Source: Capitella teleta (Eukaryota; Annelida; Polychaeta; Capitellidae). From it: 64,000 bases of DNA. Below the pieces are notes generated by a model that did no database searches, was not told where the DNA came from, and saw only the letters and a program-made list of their open reading frames with translations. Below are positions 50,228 through 61,819 of this stretch, in pieces. Where the stretch lies: assembly GCA_000328365.1 (NCBI GenBank), contig KB298910.1, forward strand, positions 70,542 through 134,541. Reading direction: 5' to 3'. Every line of letters starts with the position of its first letter. The first letter of the stretch is position 1. The translations under genes were made by a program, and so were the position numbers.

Positions 50228-52150
50228 ACATGTAACTCAATTGTGATTCATTTCAGTCATTGCGTCATTCATTATTTTGATCTCCGCTCTTTATTACTCA
50301 ATATATTCCATTCGTTTCAGTGGTCAGATATTTCTCAATCTTCCAACAGCTTTCAATAGGATATTTATGTATTCACAAATCAGTTCAGATTCCTTAAATA
50401 TATAATGCTTAGCACCTGATTATCCTGCAGAGATCCAAACTAATTGTGAACTCGCTCTTATAATAATGGGTCATATTCATAAACACGTGCATTCTTTTAA
50501 TTGAATTAATTTAAATGAATTTTATCACAAACCTTTGAGGACTCGCCCACTTGCGAAGTACGAGCTTGCATGTTGTAAGTGACAACACTGGCCAAGATGG
50601 ACACAACAGCCATGCATGTGTTGGCACAGTAGAATTGACCAATGACCGGGAGAGATTGACCATTTGATGGGGTCACTTCCACTAAAACCATGATCAGAAC
50701 AATGTGACTAAGAAATATGCTCACTCCTGAAAACATAACGCATCACAATCATAACGCATTCCCTCAAAGCCTCTTTGTAACCTATGTTGACTTTGTCTTG
50801 GAATTCTGGAGGCAAAATAAACATAACGGTGACGATGAGATTCAGGAGGCATCCGGGGAAGATCAAAGCAAAGAAGAAGAAGGAAGCGTTCCGCTCGATC
50901 ACCACGTGGTACTTGACCGTTCGATAGTCATCTTCGCTGCAGCAGTCGTCCAGTATGGACTCCATGCCGTGGCTGTCCAGGCGGAGCGACCACTGCTGGT
51001 TAGGATGGTAGAACTTCATGAATGACTCATCATCCGCGCCTGATGTGAGGTTGATCTCACTGGACGGGTAGAGCCAAGAACCAAGAGATATCGTGCATCG
51101 GTGGATGTCGTAAGGGAAGGTGCTGATGTCTCCATAACACGGTATACTAGCCACCACAACTGGCACAAACACCACTGTGCCATCATATTTGATGTAGAGA
51201 CCGTGATGGTGGTTCTCGATGCTGCGACTGCTCAGTCTAGACGGGTAAAACGAAAGAAGATGAAATTGACCAGATAGAGATACAAATACCAGGATAAGGG
51301 CAAGTTATAGATCCATTTGGTCGAGTTTTTGTCTATGAAGTTTCAACCGACATTATCAGTAATTCACCTATATTACAAGAATCCAATTTGTATCATTTTC
51401 TCGAAAATAATCGAATTTTGTACACAAAAATGGGTAACATTAGACACGTAAACATGATGGATTTGTCATCTAGATCTCATGGCTTTGATTAAGTTAGAAG
51501 GTAATTTTCGTCGTATAAATTCATTAAATCACTCAAAAGTAGAATTATATGATCAGATAGGATGTTCTCGTGGTTCTGTAGCTGCATAGTTTCACTCGGC
51601 TACGCCTCGAACGTGACAGAATCGCTGACCATAAACTTTTCCTGTATTATCTGCTCGGAATTCATCCCTCAGTTATAGATTCGTTATAGATAGATATATA
51701 GGAGTTATAGATTGCAAAAGAAATGACATACGAATCGTAGATGGCAAAATCGGGCATCCAAACATCGTCCATCGCCAACCAGACGGCGCTTGTGATGTTG
51801 CCGTAGTCCTCTGGATTCCATGTCATGAAATGATCCGCCCATTCCTGTAACGCATCCAGGGTTATTTTAATGACCAATGTTATGTAATATAGTGAGAGTA
51901 AGGGTAGCTCGAATCGAGGATTTTGGGGTGCATGTTGTGTGTAAGAAAGGGTCCATGTATATATGTTTATTGACAGCGTGTCCATTAATATCCTTAATTC
52001 CTTATGTTTTGTTTATTTTTGTTTGCTTCATTTTATTTTTCTGTGCTTTATATGCATGCTTCATAGAAGATTTAATATCTACAAGTAAAATAGGATGATG
52101 TCGATTAATAGAGATGATAAAATAACATCATTTACTTGCACGTTAGAATT

Positions 52151-52185
<35 letters not shown>

Positions 52186-52779
52186 CTACGGTTTTAGGTA
52201 GCGTCCGGGTGAAATAATCCTTTTGATATTTGTGTGTTTGGCAAATTTGTGAAACTTTTATTTTGCTCCATAACCTTTCATTTTGAAACCTATTGAAACC
52301 CCTTTTCTTGGAGGTATTTTTTGGGTATATGTGCTGTACAAATACTGCTCCTGCCAGATCTATATACGTATGTATCAATATTGAGATCTACTGTTATATA
52401 TGGCTATAAATCAACTGACCAGATATATCCAAAGCTTGGCGGTCAAAACATCCGAAGCAGCGTCTAGCTCAACAAGCTTCTGGAAGCGAATGGTCACTTT
52501 CAGGTTGACTGGACCTTCTGTCTTCATTGGTCGAGTGTAGCGAATGTTGGGTCCGAGGGCTTCAGTCCGCTGACTCAGCAAATCGGCAATGAGGCGTCTC
52601 TCGTGGGTGCTTTTATGGAAAACAAAAGGAGAATGCCAAAATACACGGAAGGGGCCGATTCCATGGACGTAGGTCAGCTGAGTCAAACAAGGGATTTCAT
52701 GAACATCTAAACGGGATTGAAACTCAGCGTGCGCCATATACCATAATTCTACAATTACCCACAATAGAAAAATATTCAA
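49959..52779 (-). CDS. Nicotinic acetylcholine receptor-like subunit, alpha type
   Basis: Cys-loop ligand-gated cation channel subunit of the cell membrane. Five exons: 52420-52779, 51732-51844, 50782-51236, 50533-50726, 49959-50162; 1326 bases, 441 residues. Signal peptide (about 1-18), ligand domain with EWADHFMTWNPEDYG and VWMPDFAIYD, Cys-loop CYGDISTFPYDIHRC (191-205), loop B GSW (212) and vicinal cysteines DDCC (256-257) that define alpha-type subunits. TM1 starts FFFFALIFPGCLL. TM2 GVSIFLSHIVLIMVLVEVTP keeps Leu9' and an acidic -1' residue (QDK), arguing for cation selectivity. TM4 is FWHLMARVVDRILLLIYTVT. The TM3-TM4 loop is short, about 45 residues. The N-terminus before the core has an extra stretch of about 45 residues. 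Poly-T runs at 50191-50223 and 52151-52181 lie in introns. Confidence 0.92.
50191..50223. repeat. Poly-T run
   Basis: About 33 T on the plus strand in an intron of the nicotinic receptor-like gene. Another of about 30 T is at 52151-52181, flanked by agaattt and aattct. Either may be the tail of a minus-strand retroposed fragment, but no body is recognisable. Confidence 0.8.
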
Positions 52780-53950
52780 TTATTTGATAAGTTTTTATGC
52801 ATTTCCTATATATGAATTTAATTACTGAATTAATTATTAATCCTTGAAATAAAAATAAATCTAGGCACCCTAAAATTCGTGAATCTTGCGCATAATCATG
52901 ATATATGCCAGTGACTCATAAAAAGGAGAATGGAGTCAGATGATTATAGAATTAGAGCCTTTGCTTCAAGATTCCATTATAAATTTATAATAATACAATA
53001 ATGGAGTGAATAATGAATATAAAAGATCTCTACAAATAGCCACACAATATCCGTATTCCCACAGATTATAGGACCCTACACCATAATGAAAAAGTGCTTT
53101 TTATAGTTCGAACCATGACAATTAGCAAAGGAGTTTCTCGCTTATCTTGGTTCACGAAATCGTATTCGCCGCTCAGCGCAGGTTAAACCAAAAGTTTTAG
53201 CTAAGCTACCAAAAGCTTTAACCTCTACAGTCGTGCAATCAGATCAGGGTCAAAACAAAGTTATGTCAGAGCGATTGCTCAAACATTTATGGACGCAAAT
53301 TTGATCGGTTCATGCCAATTGATTTCTTGGAATCATCTCCACTTACTTGTTCTTGCCACATACTACCGCCAGAAGCAACGCCATCACATGCAATCCCTTC
53401 ATATCCATGCCTCGCACCTTTTTTAATGGTCCCTGTTCCAAATGTGACCAGTAATATATATTCCATTTCGATGCATTTGTCAATTGATCTGAGTAAAACC
53501 TTCCCTTTGTGTGTGTGTGTCAATAATGCAGAGTTGTGTACAGGGCCTGATGTAGCAATCATGAGGCTGAATGTGTCATGTTTGCATTATTCTCTCTGTC
53601 GCACAATCAGATATGCAAGGCAGTATTTTATTCGAAGTGACTATTGAACAGTGGAATAAACCATGAGGTCAGAATGGTAGCACGCTTCCCGTGAGTCCTG
53701 CACACCGTGACATTCTCTGATCGATGATCGGGAAATCAGAGAAAATGACTGTCATATTTTACAGCCGCACGCCAGTGACCTATATAAGCAGAGATATGAG
53801 AAGATATAGATAAAGTATTCAATTGTAATTTTGGCCTCGCGGATGGATTAAGTCATCCGGATGCGTTAGATTGTTGAGTGATTTGCAACAGGAATTTTTA
53901 CATGTTATCCAGCTGGGTTAGATCGTTGAGTCACAGGAAATAAATACGAA

Positions 53951-53980
53951 GTATCGCGAAATATCGCGAAATATCGCGAG
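53951..53980. repeat. Three tandem TATCGCGAAA units
   Basis: Three 10-base units with a palindromic TCGCGA core. TCGCGA cores are known transcription-factor sites in animals, but no gene start is near. Confidence 0.7.
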
Positions 53981-54357
53981 TTATTCAGCTCAACTCTCAC
54001 ACTCAAGTCTCATGAAATTAAAGAGCTATTCATATATCCGGCAACAATGCATCTAAATAGATTTTATTAATCTGGGTCATTTCTGGAAATGTTGTTTTCA
54101 GGCAGTTTCTAAAGACTTATTGAGCAGTTCATGCGTAACAAATCGTTTCAATAGACTGTATTTTTTATATTCAAGCGGACCATGAGAATTCATGGCAACT
54201 TTATAAAGTTGTAGAATCTAATCTTTGAATAACGTTGCCGATTTCTTGTCGGTTTGATCAATATTATTTGAGGTGTTATTGTGTTCAAGTAATTATACAA
54301 AACAGAAGAACTTTATCAAACGACTCAATAATTATCATGAGAGTATGCTGAACAACA

Positions 54358-54724
54358 CCAACGCAATTGGCAGGGGCACCGGGTAGCGCAGTGGATTAAA
54401 CCGCTGACTACAATCCTATGACGACCGTGGGGGTCGACGTCCCGGGTTCGAGACCCGATCAGGCCACGGGCGTTATGATTGTGAATTACAATTGTAATTC
54501 TTCGGTGACTCTGCAGTGCTGCCCAACTGCGTAACAAGGCGGGGCGCTGTGTACTACTGTCTATGGTGGTATGCAGATAATAAAGAACCCTTGGGATTTA
54601 TCGATAAGAGTAGGGGGAAACCCCGGTCCCGGGCCTTCTGTTCTGGCGCCCGTATCACCCGAACGGGTTGGGTGGAGCCGTAAAACCCCAATCACTCACT
54701 CACTCACCCCAACGCAATTGGCAG
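54358..54724 (+). mobile_element. Complete tRNA-derived SINE with target-site duplication
   Basis: The element (about 54374-54708) starts gggcaccgggtagcgcagtg (A box). It has a B box in cccgggttcgagacccg, a unique body of about 230 bases and an ACTC-repeat tail. Perfect direct repeats ccaacgcaattggcag flank it at 54358-54373 and 54709-54724. The intact duplication indicates a recent insertion. Confidence 0.9.
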
Positions 54725-57369
54725 GAAACAGATAACCGATTCATTGGAGGAAAGCCTCTGACATACTTTGATCGGCATTGATAATTTTGCCCTTAATAAT
54801 TAGTTGAATAGACGAAGTCATTGCGCTTTTGTTTGAAGTTACGACATGGCAATCTGGTCGTTTGCAATGAAGCCTATGGATTTATCACCAATAAAGCACC
54901 AACTTCCGAGACACTGAGCTTTGTTTTGAAAAGAAAATGTTATACGTGTACTTTCTTCGCTCCTCTAGCGGCGCCAGTGAATCGGCGTTGAAAGCTGATG
55001 AATGAAAACGACATAGCTTTGAAATTCAAAGGCTGTCCATTGCCCTGCGGAGAGTTATCAAAGATAAACTACGCTACAGTAAGTAAAATGCCCTGGGAGA
55101 AGCATATGTGATGAATCCAAACTTCACCTGGGGATCAAATTTTGCCAAAATGATATGCCTCGAGCACGTTTTAGAGCAAATTCTTACACATATTCCATTT
55201 GCAAAACAACAGTTTAGCTAAAAAGGAAAAAAAAAGGTATTGTATGATTGGCACAGTGATTATAGAAATTATTCGTTATAGAGCAGCTGTCCTTGACCTT
55301 CCATAAAATCTTGAGTAAGAAGACATCTAACACCTCTCTGGAGGAGATATCATACACACCACATGATGGCAATATGTCTCAACAATTGTCTCACAGTGAC
55401 ATAAAGACCTTGCATTACTCAGTTGAGTTCGTGTACTTTGTTGTTATATGTCTGCGACTGTTATGTTGTCCGGACTGATCATGTGACCTTTTGTCCTGTC
55501 GTCTTGACCCTTTTGTTGGCCTGAGCTGAGGTTACAAATCACAACCCAATGGCTTGGAGCTCTGTTGTGAGAAACCCTTACTGGGTAGACATGCCTCTGC
55601 TCGCGAATAGAAGTCCAAACTCCAAGCACTGCTAAATACAGATTCTCTCTTGTCCAACCATATCCGACATCCTATGTCATCTACACACTTGAAATGGACC
55701 AGCAAAATTATTATAATCATAATAATTTTGATTAGCTCTTATGTCTGACAAAAAACATGCAATTTTTAAATATAAGAATAATCTCTAAATAAAGACAATC
55801 CTTCATAGTAAACACCATCCCAACATACAAAAGGTATCAAACTTGTACTTTTCTTCTGCATTGAAAATTCCTTTGAATATACCTCAACCAAGTGCACTTC
55901 CAATCAACACTCTTCCCTGCTTTTGAGACTTCATGATCAAATCAATATGCAAAGCATTTGGAACCAAAAAAAAAAATCGACTTGTATATGAAAGAACTTT
56001 AAGTCAAGCCCTGCTTCAACGGCGGATCGAAATGCCTCTGCACCACTTTTCCGCCGCTTTACCGATACGCTTGATTGCGTGCCGGGGTTTCGAGGGCCAT
56101 GCGTGGTCTAACTGTTACGAGGTCTATGTATATAAGGACATACTGTATATGTATGGTATTGGCACTGTATGTAGACATGGCCATTTATTTATTGGCTTCT
56201 ATGCACGCAGTTTGTTACAACAAAATGAGATTCTTCAGGGTCTAAATCCATCACATCAGTAACTTTACTAACTTTACTTGAATTAACAAATGCTTTTCTA
56301 ATATTATCATCTTTATTTTACCAATATGAGGTCATGTTTTATCGAAATAAGTGATGGACGCCGAGTGAAATGAATAAGCACAAGCGTTGGTTGAGTTATT
56401 TATTTATTGGAGTCGAGTAAAAGTGAGTCGGGTGTTTTTACTTGTTTAGCAGCAAAACAGTGGGGTTGTTTGAAGATTGAATAAAACATTTTTACACTTA
56501 GCTTGAAAAACAGGCCATTGTCAACGTAAAAATCTACCAAAATTAGGGAGATGACGCAAAAGTGGTTCTTGTATGCGCCTTTAATTGGCTTTAACTGCAA
56601 AAGACGAGAATCTCGTCTTTAATTGGCGTTCAAACGTTAGGCGTGAAAAGACGACGATCACCGTCTTTGGCGGTGAATGTGTTAAAAGAAACTCTAAAAT
56701 TATATATATATATATATATCATTTATTTCGTAACAGTAACATTACAGTAATTAAATGAAGAGGAAAAAAAATATAATATGAACATATAAATATCGAATAA
56801 CTTATATATTGGTTAATTTTTAACTTTTTGTGTGTGTGGCAAAATCAACTCTTTAAATTATGTTATATACCACATAGTGAGTCTGCCAGCCAATCAGCCT
56901 TCTGTATTTGAGTGATTAATCCGTGCATAGATAGCGCGTATAAATAAATAAATAGCGAGTAGATCACTCTCGCCATTCAAGGTTAAGATCTCAAAATGCA
57001 ATTTCATAATGCAATCGCCTATTAGACGTTATGATGATCTGCTGTGAGAATAGTTCAATTATTGCCTATATGCAAATAATTTATTTTTATTCTTTATTAA
57101 TTTCTTTTAAAGCGCAAAAGTATGTTAAATGTTTCGATGTGCTTAAAATACATGTGTTAAAAACAGGATAAGATCAGATGTGCGCTTTCTACATTTTTTG
57201 TCCGCAGTTATCCATGTTAAACGGTCCATGATTGCATCTATTCGACAGGTTAAAGGTCATTTATTCTAGCCTTTGTTTGCTATACTGGCGAATTAAATCG
57301 ATGTTGGTGGAAATTGGCATTGTTCTAGAAGGATACTACATCTTATGTTACTATTCATTGATACTGGAA

Positions 57370-58082
57370 ATTTAATTATCGTTTTATCGTTTTAAGGATA
57401 TCCAACTGCGTAATTAGAATATTATTAGAATATGCTTCACTGATTTGGTCATCGTATTTAAAGAAAGGTATATTACTTCTTGAGTCTGTACAGCGTCGAA
57501 TGACAAGATATATTTTATATAACGATGAATCTTATCAGCAGAGGTGCATTACATTGGAACTTTTACCTCTTTCTTACCGTAGTGAGATTTCTGACATAAT
57601 GTTTATATGTAAATATAGCGCATTTGAATGTTCTTTGATATTGCTGAAAATGCGTTTTAAATGTAATAAATGAAATGAAATGAAATATATGAATGGTCTT
57701 ATTAATGTTGATTTTAGCGATTGTGTCAAATTGAAGGTAAACTCTAGTCATTCAAATCTCCGTCGTTCTCATAATGGTTTGATTTTTAATGAAGCATTTT
57801 CAAGAACCGAACATTTTAAAGCATTCTATTCCAATCGCCTGCCTCAATTGTGGAATATTTTACCTGTTGAAATACGGAAATTGTATAACTCACCTCGTTT
57901 TAAAACAAAACTGAGTGAATTTCATCAGCGCAAACTTTCTAATTAACCATTGTTTTTTAACCTCTATTTGCCGTTGCCATGGAAATATTTATCATGTCTG
58001 ACTTGTTACACAAAATTGTATGTACTTGTTGAATGTGTTTTAATAGGCTTTGCCTCCTTCACATTTATGTGTTTTATTCATG

Positions 58083-58122
<40 letters not shown>
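57370..58122 (+). mobile_element. 5'-truncated LINE, reverse-transcriptase C-terminal end
   Basis: Frame pieces encode ILLEYASLIWSSYLKKG, LLESVQRRMTRYIL, LPLSYRSEISDIMFICKY and, after a nested insertion, MNGLINVDFSDCVKL and SNRLPQLWNILPVEIRK, ending at 57945. These follow the C-terminal thumb region of Jockey/CR1/I-type non-LTR retrotransposon proteins. A 140-base 3' UTR and a 35-base poly(A) tail (58088-58122) close it. The upstream part of ORF2 is absent. Confidence 0.75.
57617..57682 (+). mobile_element. 66-base LINE 3' tail nested in another LINE
   Basis: It begins agcgcatttgaatgttcttt and ends in atgaa units, and is flanked by aaatat target-site duplications (57611-57616 and 57683-57688). 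It is identical to the 3' terminal bases of the minus-strand LINE at 42274-42340. Without the insert and one aaatat, the host LINE frame reads FICKYMNGLI continuously, which proves the nesting. Confidence 0.88.
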
Positions 58123-58124
<2 letters not shown>

Positions 58125-58699
58125 CAAAATGATGCACTCAAAGCCGAAGCGTCACTCGACTCGATAGACTTTAATTGTTTATTTCGATGTTTGAATTTTA
58201 TCCGATAATAAGTGGTTCTTGTTGATACTTAATCAAATTGACGTATGGAGTTGTACAAGTCATGAGAAGGACTTTTCATAGTTAATTAATTATTAGAGTT
58301 AAAACCCAATATTTAGAATTTACTTCAAGAATATGGTCTTATAGGGAATAAATTGAGCCTGAGAATATTCATGAATACCGCTCATGTATGAGGGTTTTGA
58401 AGCCACAAGTGAGTCCATCTTTTATTATTACAGAGTATTAATTACTGATATCAATTTACAGGCAAAAGATACATGTATGCATAAATTATGATAAATAGGA
58501 TTGTGTGCAGCCTCAGATCAAGAAACAGTTTCAGAAAATCTAATCCGGGAAGGTTGTGATCACATCCCCAATCCCCCATCACGTTTTATATTACATGTAT
58601 GTGAACACAAAAATAGTGTATCTTTATCAAAGATATACAGTAAGATATACAAAGGCTTAAGCAAACATTGCAACAATAACATGCCGACAACATCAGAAC

Positions 58700-58980
58700 T
58701 TTAATTCATGTGAGTCGTGCGTCGTGGGTCAGTAAACATCGGAGACAGTCGCGTGTCATTGAACATGAGCGACCTCAAGGCGATGGCCTGTCGTTGTAAT
58801 GAGCTAGATTTCAATGTTAAAAACACGTTTGTTTGGCGTTTTGCCTGTCAGTGTCGGAACAGTGAATTTTGTCAGTATATCAGGCTTTTAACATTGTGGC
58901 AGATCGGTTTCGACCAAAAAGCTGTCGATAAGTGAATTTGTCAGTGTAATGAGTGTGTTGTAACGAGCCTTTACTGTAAT
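58700..58980. mobile_element. Possible Tigger/pogo-like DNA transposon edge
   Basis: The sequence tgttgtaacgagcctttact then gtaa at about 58958-58980 is the reverse complement of a TTACAGTAAAGGCTCGTTACAA-like terminal repeat. Repeated gtgtaatga / tgtaatgagc phrases lie in the preceding 250 bases. No transposase frame is seen. It could be a short non-autonomous or decayed copy. Confidence 0.3.
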
Positions 58981-59067
58981 TCCTTTATTCATTTAGTTGA
59001 TATTTTTATCAACCCTATGACAATGAGACCAAAGTTATAAAAAATTTCTTGTGACAATAATCATTAT

Positions 59068-61819
59068 CTACAAATGGGGAAAAGTTAAATATGAATTGCG
59101 TTTAAGTGGAATTGAAAAACAGCCGAGATCAACGCCGATTGCTGGCATGTTGAGGACTTTCAGCTCCACGTGAATACACCCTTGAAACACGCGGTTCTTG
59201 AGGGACAACTCGGACATCTTGAAGCAGAATTTAGCTGACTTTGAAACGGGGACACAGACATCCGGAATTTTGCTCACTGAAAAAGATTAGGACAGAATGA
59301 TTAGATTCAAAAGTAATGTCCGTGGTCGTAAATAATTTTTGAAAGTTTTAAGTGTAAAGGGGCCAAACATGGCAGGCACCAGATGGAGTATAGGCCCTCG
59401 TGCATAATGTATGCTATTAGAGATTACAGACTTAATGAAACAAGATAATTAGGTCCCTATTTTAAAGTGCCATCATTGAGTCTCAAGAATTCTGAATGCC
59501 AGGAGCCATTAATTGTATAGTTCAATCAGCATATGTACAGGGATATATCTGCAGAGCGGCAGGTCTTGTGGGGTCGTATCTTTGCTGCGCCTATTTTTCT
59601 TGATCACTTTGAATCGTTCTCATTCTTGGAAAATTTAGTACTGATATTTGAACCATGAGTAAATGACATCTTCAACATTGGTGAACTCAAAATATGACCA
59701 TTTTCGACAATTAATGGTGATGGGAAGCATAATCGAATTATGAAAACTATTATATTATATTCAATTATATTATAATGGTATTCATAACTAACAGTAACAA
59801 AAAAATACAATATTTGTAATGTCGCTAATTCAACTGCACATATACATACTTGGGAAAGTCGAGGAGAAGAATTTTCGTCCCTTGGCTGTAATGATAATCT
59901 CTATTGAGGTACCGGATTTTAAAGCCAAAACGAAGCAAACTGAAATGAAACAGAAAGGAATAGTGCAGTCCGAACCATGCTTGGTTATTTCACTTATTTG
60001 TTCATGCACTGTGTGCAATATTCATTTGGGATACAACATCCTGATTATATATGCAACGGTATTATTAATCTCTTTCGTTAGCGAAAGGAAACTTATGTGC
60101 ATGTCCAACGAAGGCAATATTCCGGCAATATTAGCTCGATACTCGCCCCCCACAGCAAAAAAGGGGAGGGGCCTCGCAGGCGACTCCTCCTTAATATGTC
60201 GTCTCTGTTTTCATGAATTTATTGCGCAACTGATCCCACAATCGAAAGGTCTGTGTTAGATGTACATGATTAATTTTATGCTTAGCCCCCTAGCGATTGT
60301 TTAACTTTCTAATCTCCATTTTTGTACTCGATAATCTTATCATTTTGGTGCGCGTTGACTGCTTTCATCCACTTGGTAAATCCAGTACAATTTCCTCCAT
60401 TTTAGCCACATTAAAATTTTACGTTCCTTTATAATGTCTGTCGCCGTTGTTGGAAACTCCTATGATTGGCGCTTGGATCGCTATCTGCGCAATTCGATGA
60501 CAGATTTCGAAGTTAGCGGCAATGATTTACATTGCCTATTGGTTCTGGCGATGCGGATGTGCAGGCCAGAAGCCAGAAAAATGTGCATTGAAGCTGCCAA
60601 CAAAAGCCATCAGCGTTTCTCATCTATACGCTTCATTTATCTGAACATTGGCACGAACGACCTAACACGTGCAGATTCGTTTGGCCCAAGATACGTCTGG
60701 CAAAATATGCAGTAGGCAGTTCAGATTATGTGCGAGTCATCGTCGGACAGATCCACCCCGGATATGGATATCCCTGGTCGCGTCAATTTCACCAATGCAG
60801 CCATCGAGAATACAGCAAACGCGATTGAAAATTGTTCCTTGGCCTTCCCAAAAGCACTCCGGGGACCTCACGCTACAGCATATTGCTACTAGCATTATGA
60901 AAAGTTCTTTCGTGGCACCGTGGGGCTGTCCTGTGCACCATCCCAGCATGTGGCGATCCATAAGGTGTGGGGGTGCCAGCGATTTGCATTCAGGGCGAGT
61001 TGCAATTTACCCCCCCACCTCTAACTTTTATTTCATATTTTAATAAAATAGCCTGCTGGCCGGATTTTTCCCAAGTGTGGATTTCTCTGTCCTCTATCAA
61101 TACTTCTTTTTAGCAGACGATTATCTATTACATGTAAAGCGTTGATCATATCACCAACGACATGTTTTGTGTACAGTTTTTCCCGGCATCGAAGGTACAG
61201 GAATATAAATATATTATTATTATTAAGCCATTTGATAACATTATATAGCAAATTATCGGTGAAAAAAGATGGAGTTATAACACCAGATGGCATACTTACG
61301 TGGAGCGAGCGGTTTTAATTTCTCAGTGCAGAAGGAGCACATTGAATCGACGCAGTGTTTCTTCGTCTGGAGCAATTGTTCAAGGTTCTCTTCTTGAGAA
61401 GCGTTATTCAAAAGGTATTCCACCTCATTTTGACCTTAAATGAGAATGAGCAGTCATAAAGAAACATATCGCGTTGATTCCCTGTTCAAATCTAAGCATC
61501 AAGGAACAAGGAACCACAGAAAAAAAATAAAAAATAAAATAAAATAAAATAAAATAAAATAAAGGAAAAAAAGAAGAAAAGGAAAAAAAGGAGAGACTTA
61601 GAACCGGCTCGGGTGACAAATCATAATCTAATATTCGAATATTTCAACGGTCTAACATAGGTGTTATAATATGTTATATAATATGTTATAAAATATGTGT
61701 TATAATAAAGATCATTATGAGGTTTCCAAATTAACGAACTCACTTATCCCTGTGTCCACATCCCCTGATGAGACTCCGATCCAAATGACCAAAAGCAAAG
61801 CTAAGAAGCATTTAGACAT
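59068..61819 (-). CDS. Small secreted cysteine-containing protein, DUF4773-like pattern
   Basis: Three exons: 61744-61819, 61300-61434, 59068-59276; 420 bases, 139 residues, phases consistent. A clear signal peptide (MSKCFLALLLVIWIGVSSG) precedes a mature chain with seven cysteines: HCVDSMCSFC, then single Cys in PDVCVPV, KFCFKM, GCIHVEL and LGCFSIPL. The spacing and the CVPV...FCF...GCIHVEL...GCF order remind me of the insect DUF4773 secreted family. That assignment is from memory and unconfirmed. An extracellular role is inferred from the signal peptide only. Intron 2 is 1.9 kb and contains an antisense SGNH-like frame. Confidence 0.6.
60434..61020 (+). pseudogene. Decayed SGNH/GDSL-hydrolase-like frame
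   Basis: The 93-codon frame starts MSVAVVGNSYDWRLDRYLR and contains IRFIYLNIGTNDLTR, like the GDS (here GNS) and GxND blocks of SGNH hydrolases. Further coding-like sequence follows but is not continuous. SGNH domains of this short kind often travel within invertebrate mobile elements, so this may be a fragment of one. It lies antisense in an intron of the small secreted-protein gene. Confidence 0.45.
61525..61565. repeat. (TAAAA)n simple repeat
   Basis: About seven AAAAT units within an A-rich stretch in intron 1 of the small secreted-protein gene. Confidence 0.9.

Larger units (their letters stand above)
52780..59067. other. Spacer with SINE and LINE copies
   Basis: No host gene is recognised in these 6.3 kb. 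Open frames at 53312, 55933 and 58501 have no domain or splice context. The mobile elements and short repeats inside are listed separately. Confidence 0.5.

Noticed and set aside
53312-53647. Cys-rich plus-strand open frame near the nicotinic receptor gene
   Set aside because: No signal-peptide logic, splice context or family match; it seems a chance frame.
54374-54450. A functional tRNA gene
   Set aside because: The A and B boxes are present, but there is no complete acceptor stem pairing and the element continues into a SINE body with a target-site duplication.
55933-56262. 109-codon plus-strand frame in the 53-59 kb spacer
   Set aside because: No recognisable domain, and an A-run near its start; insufficient support.
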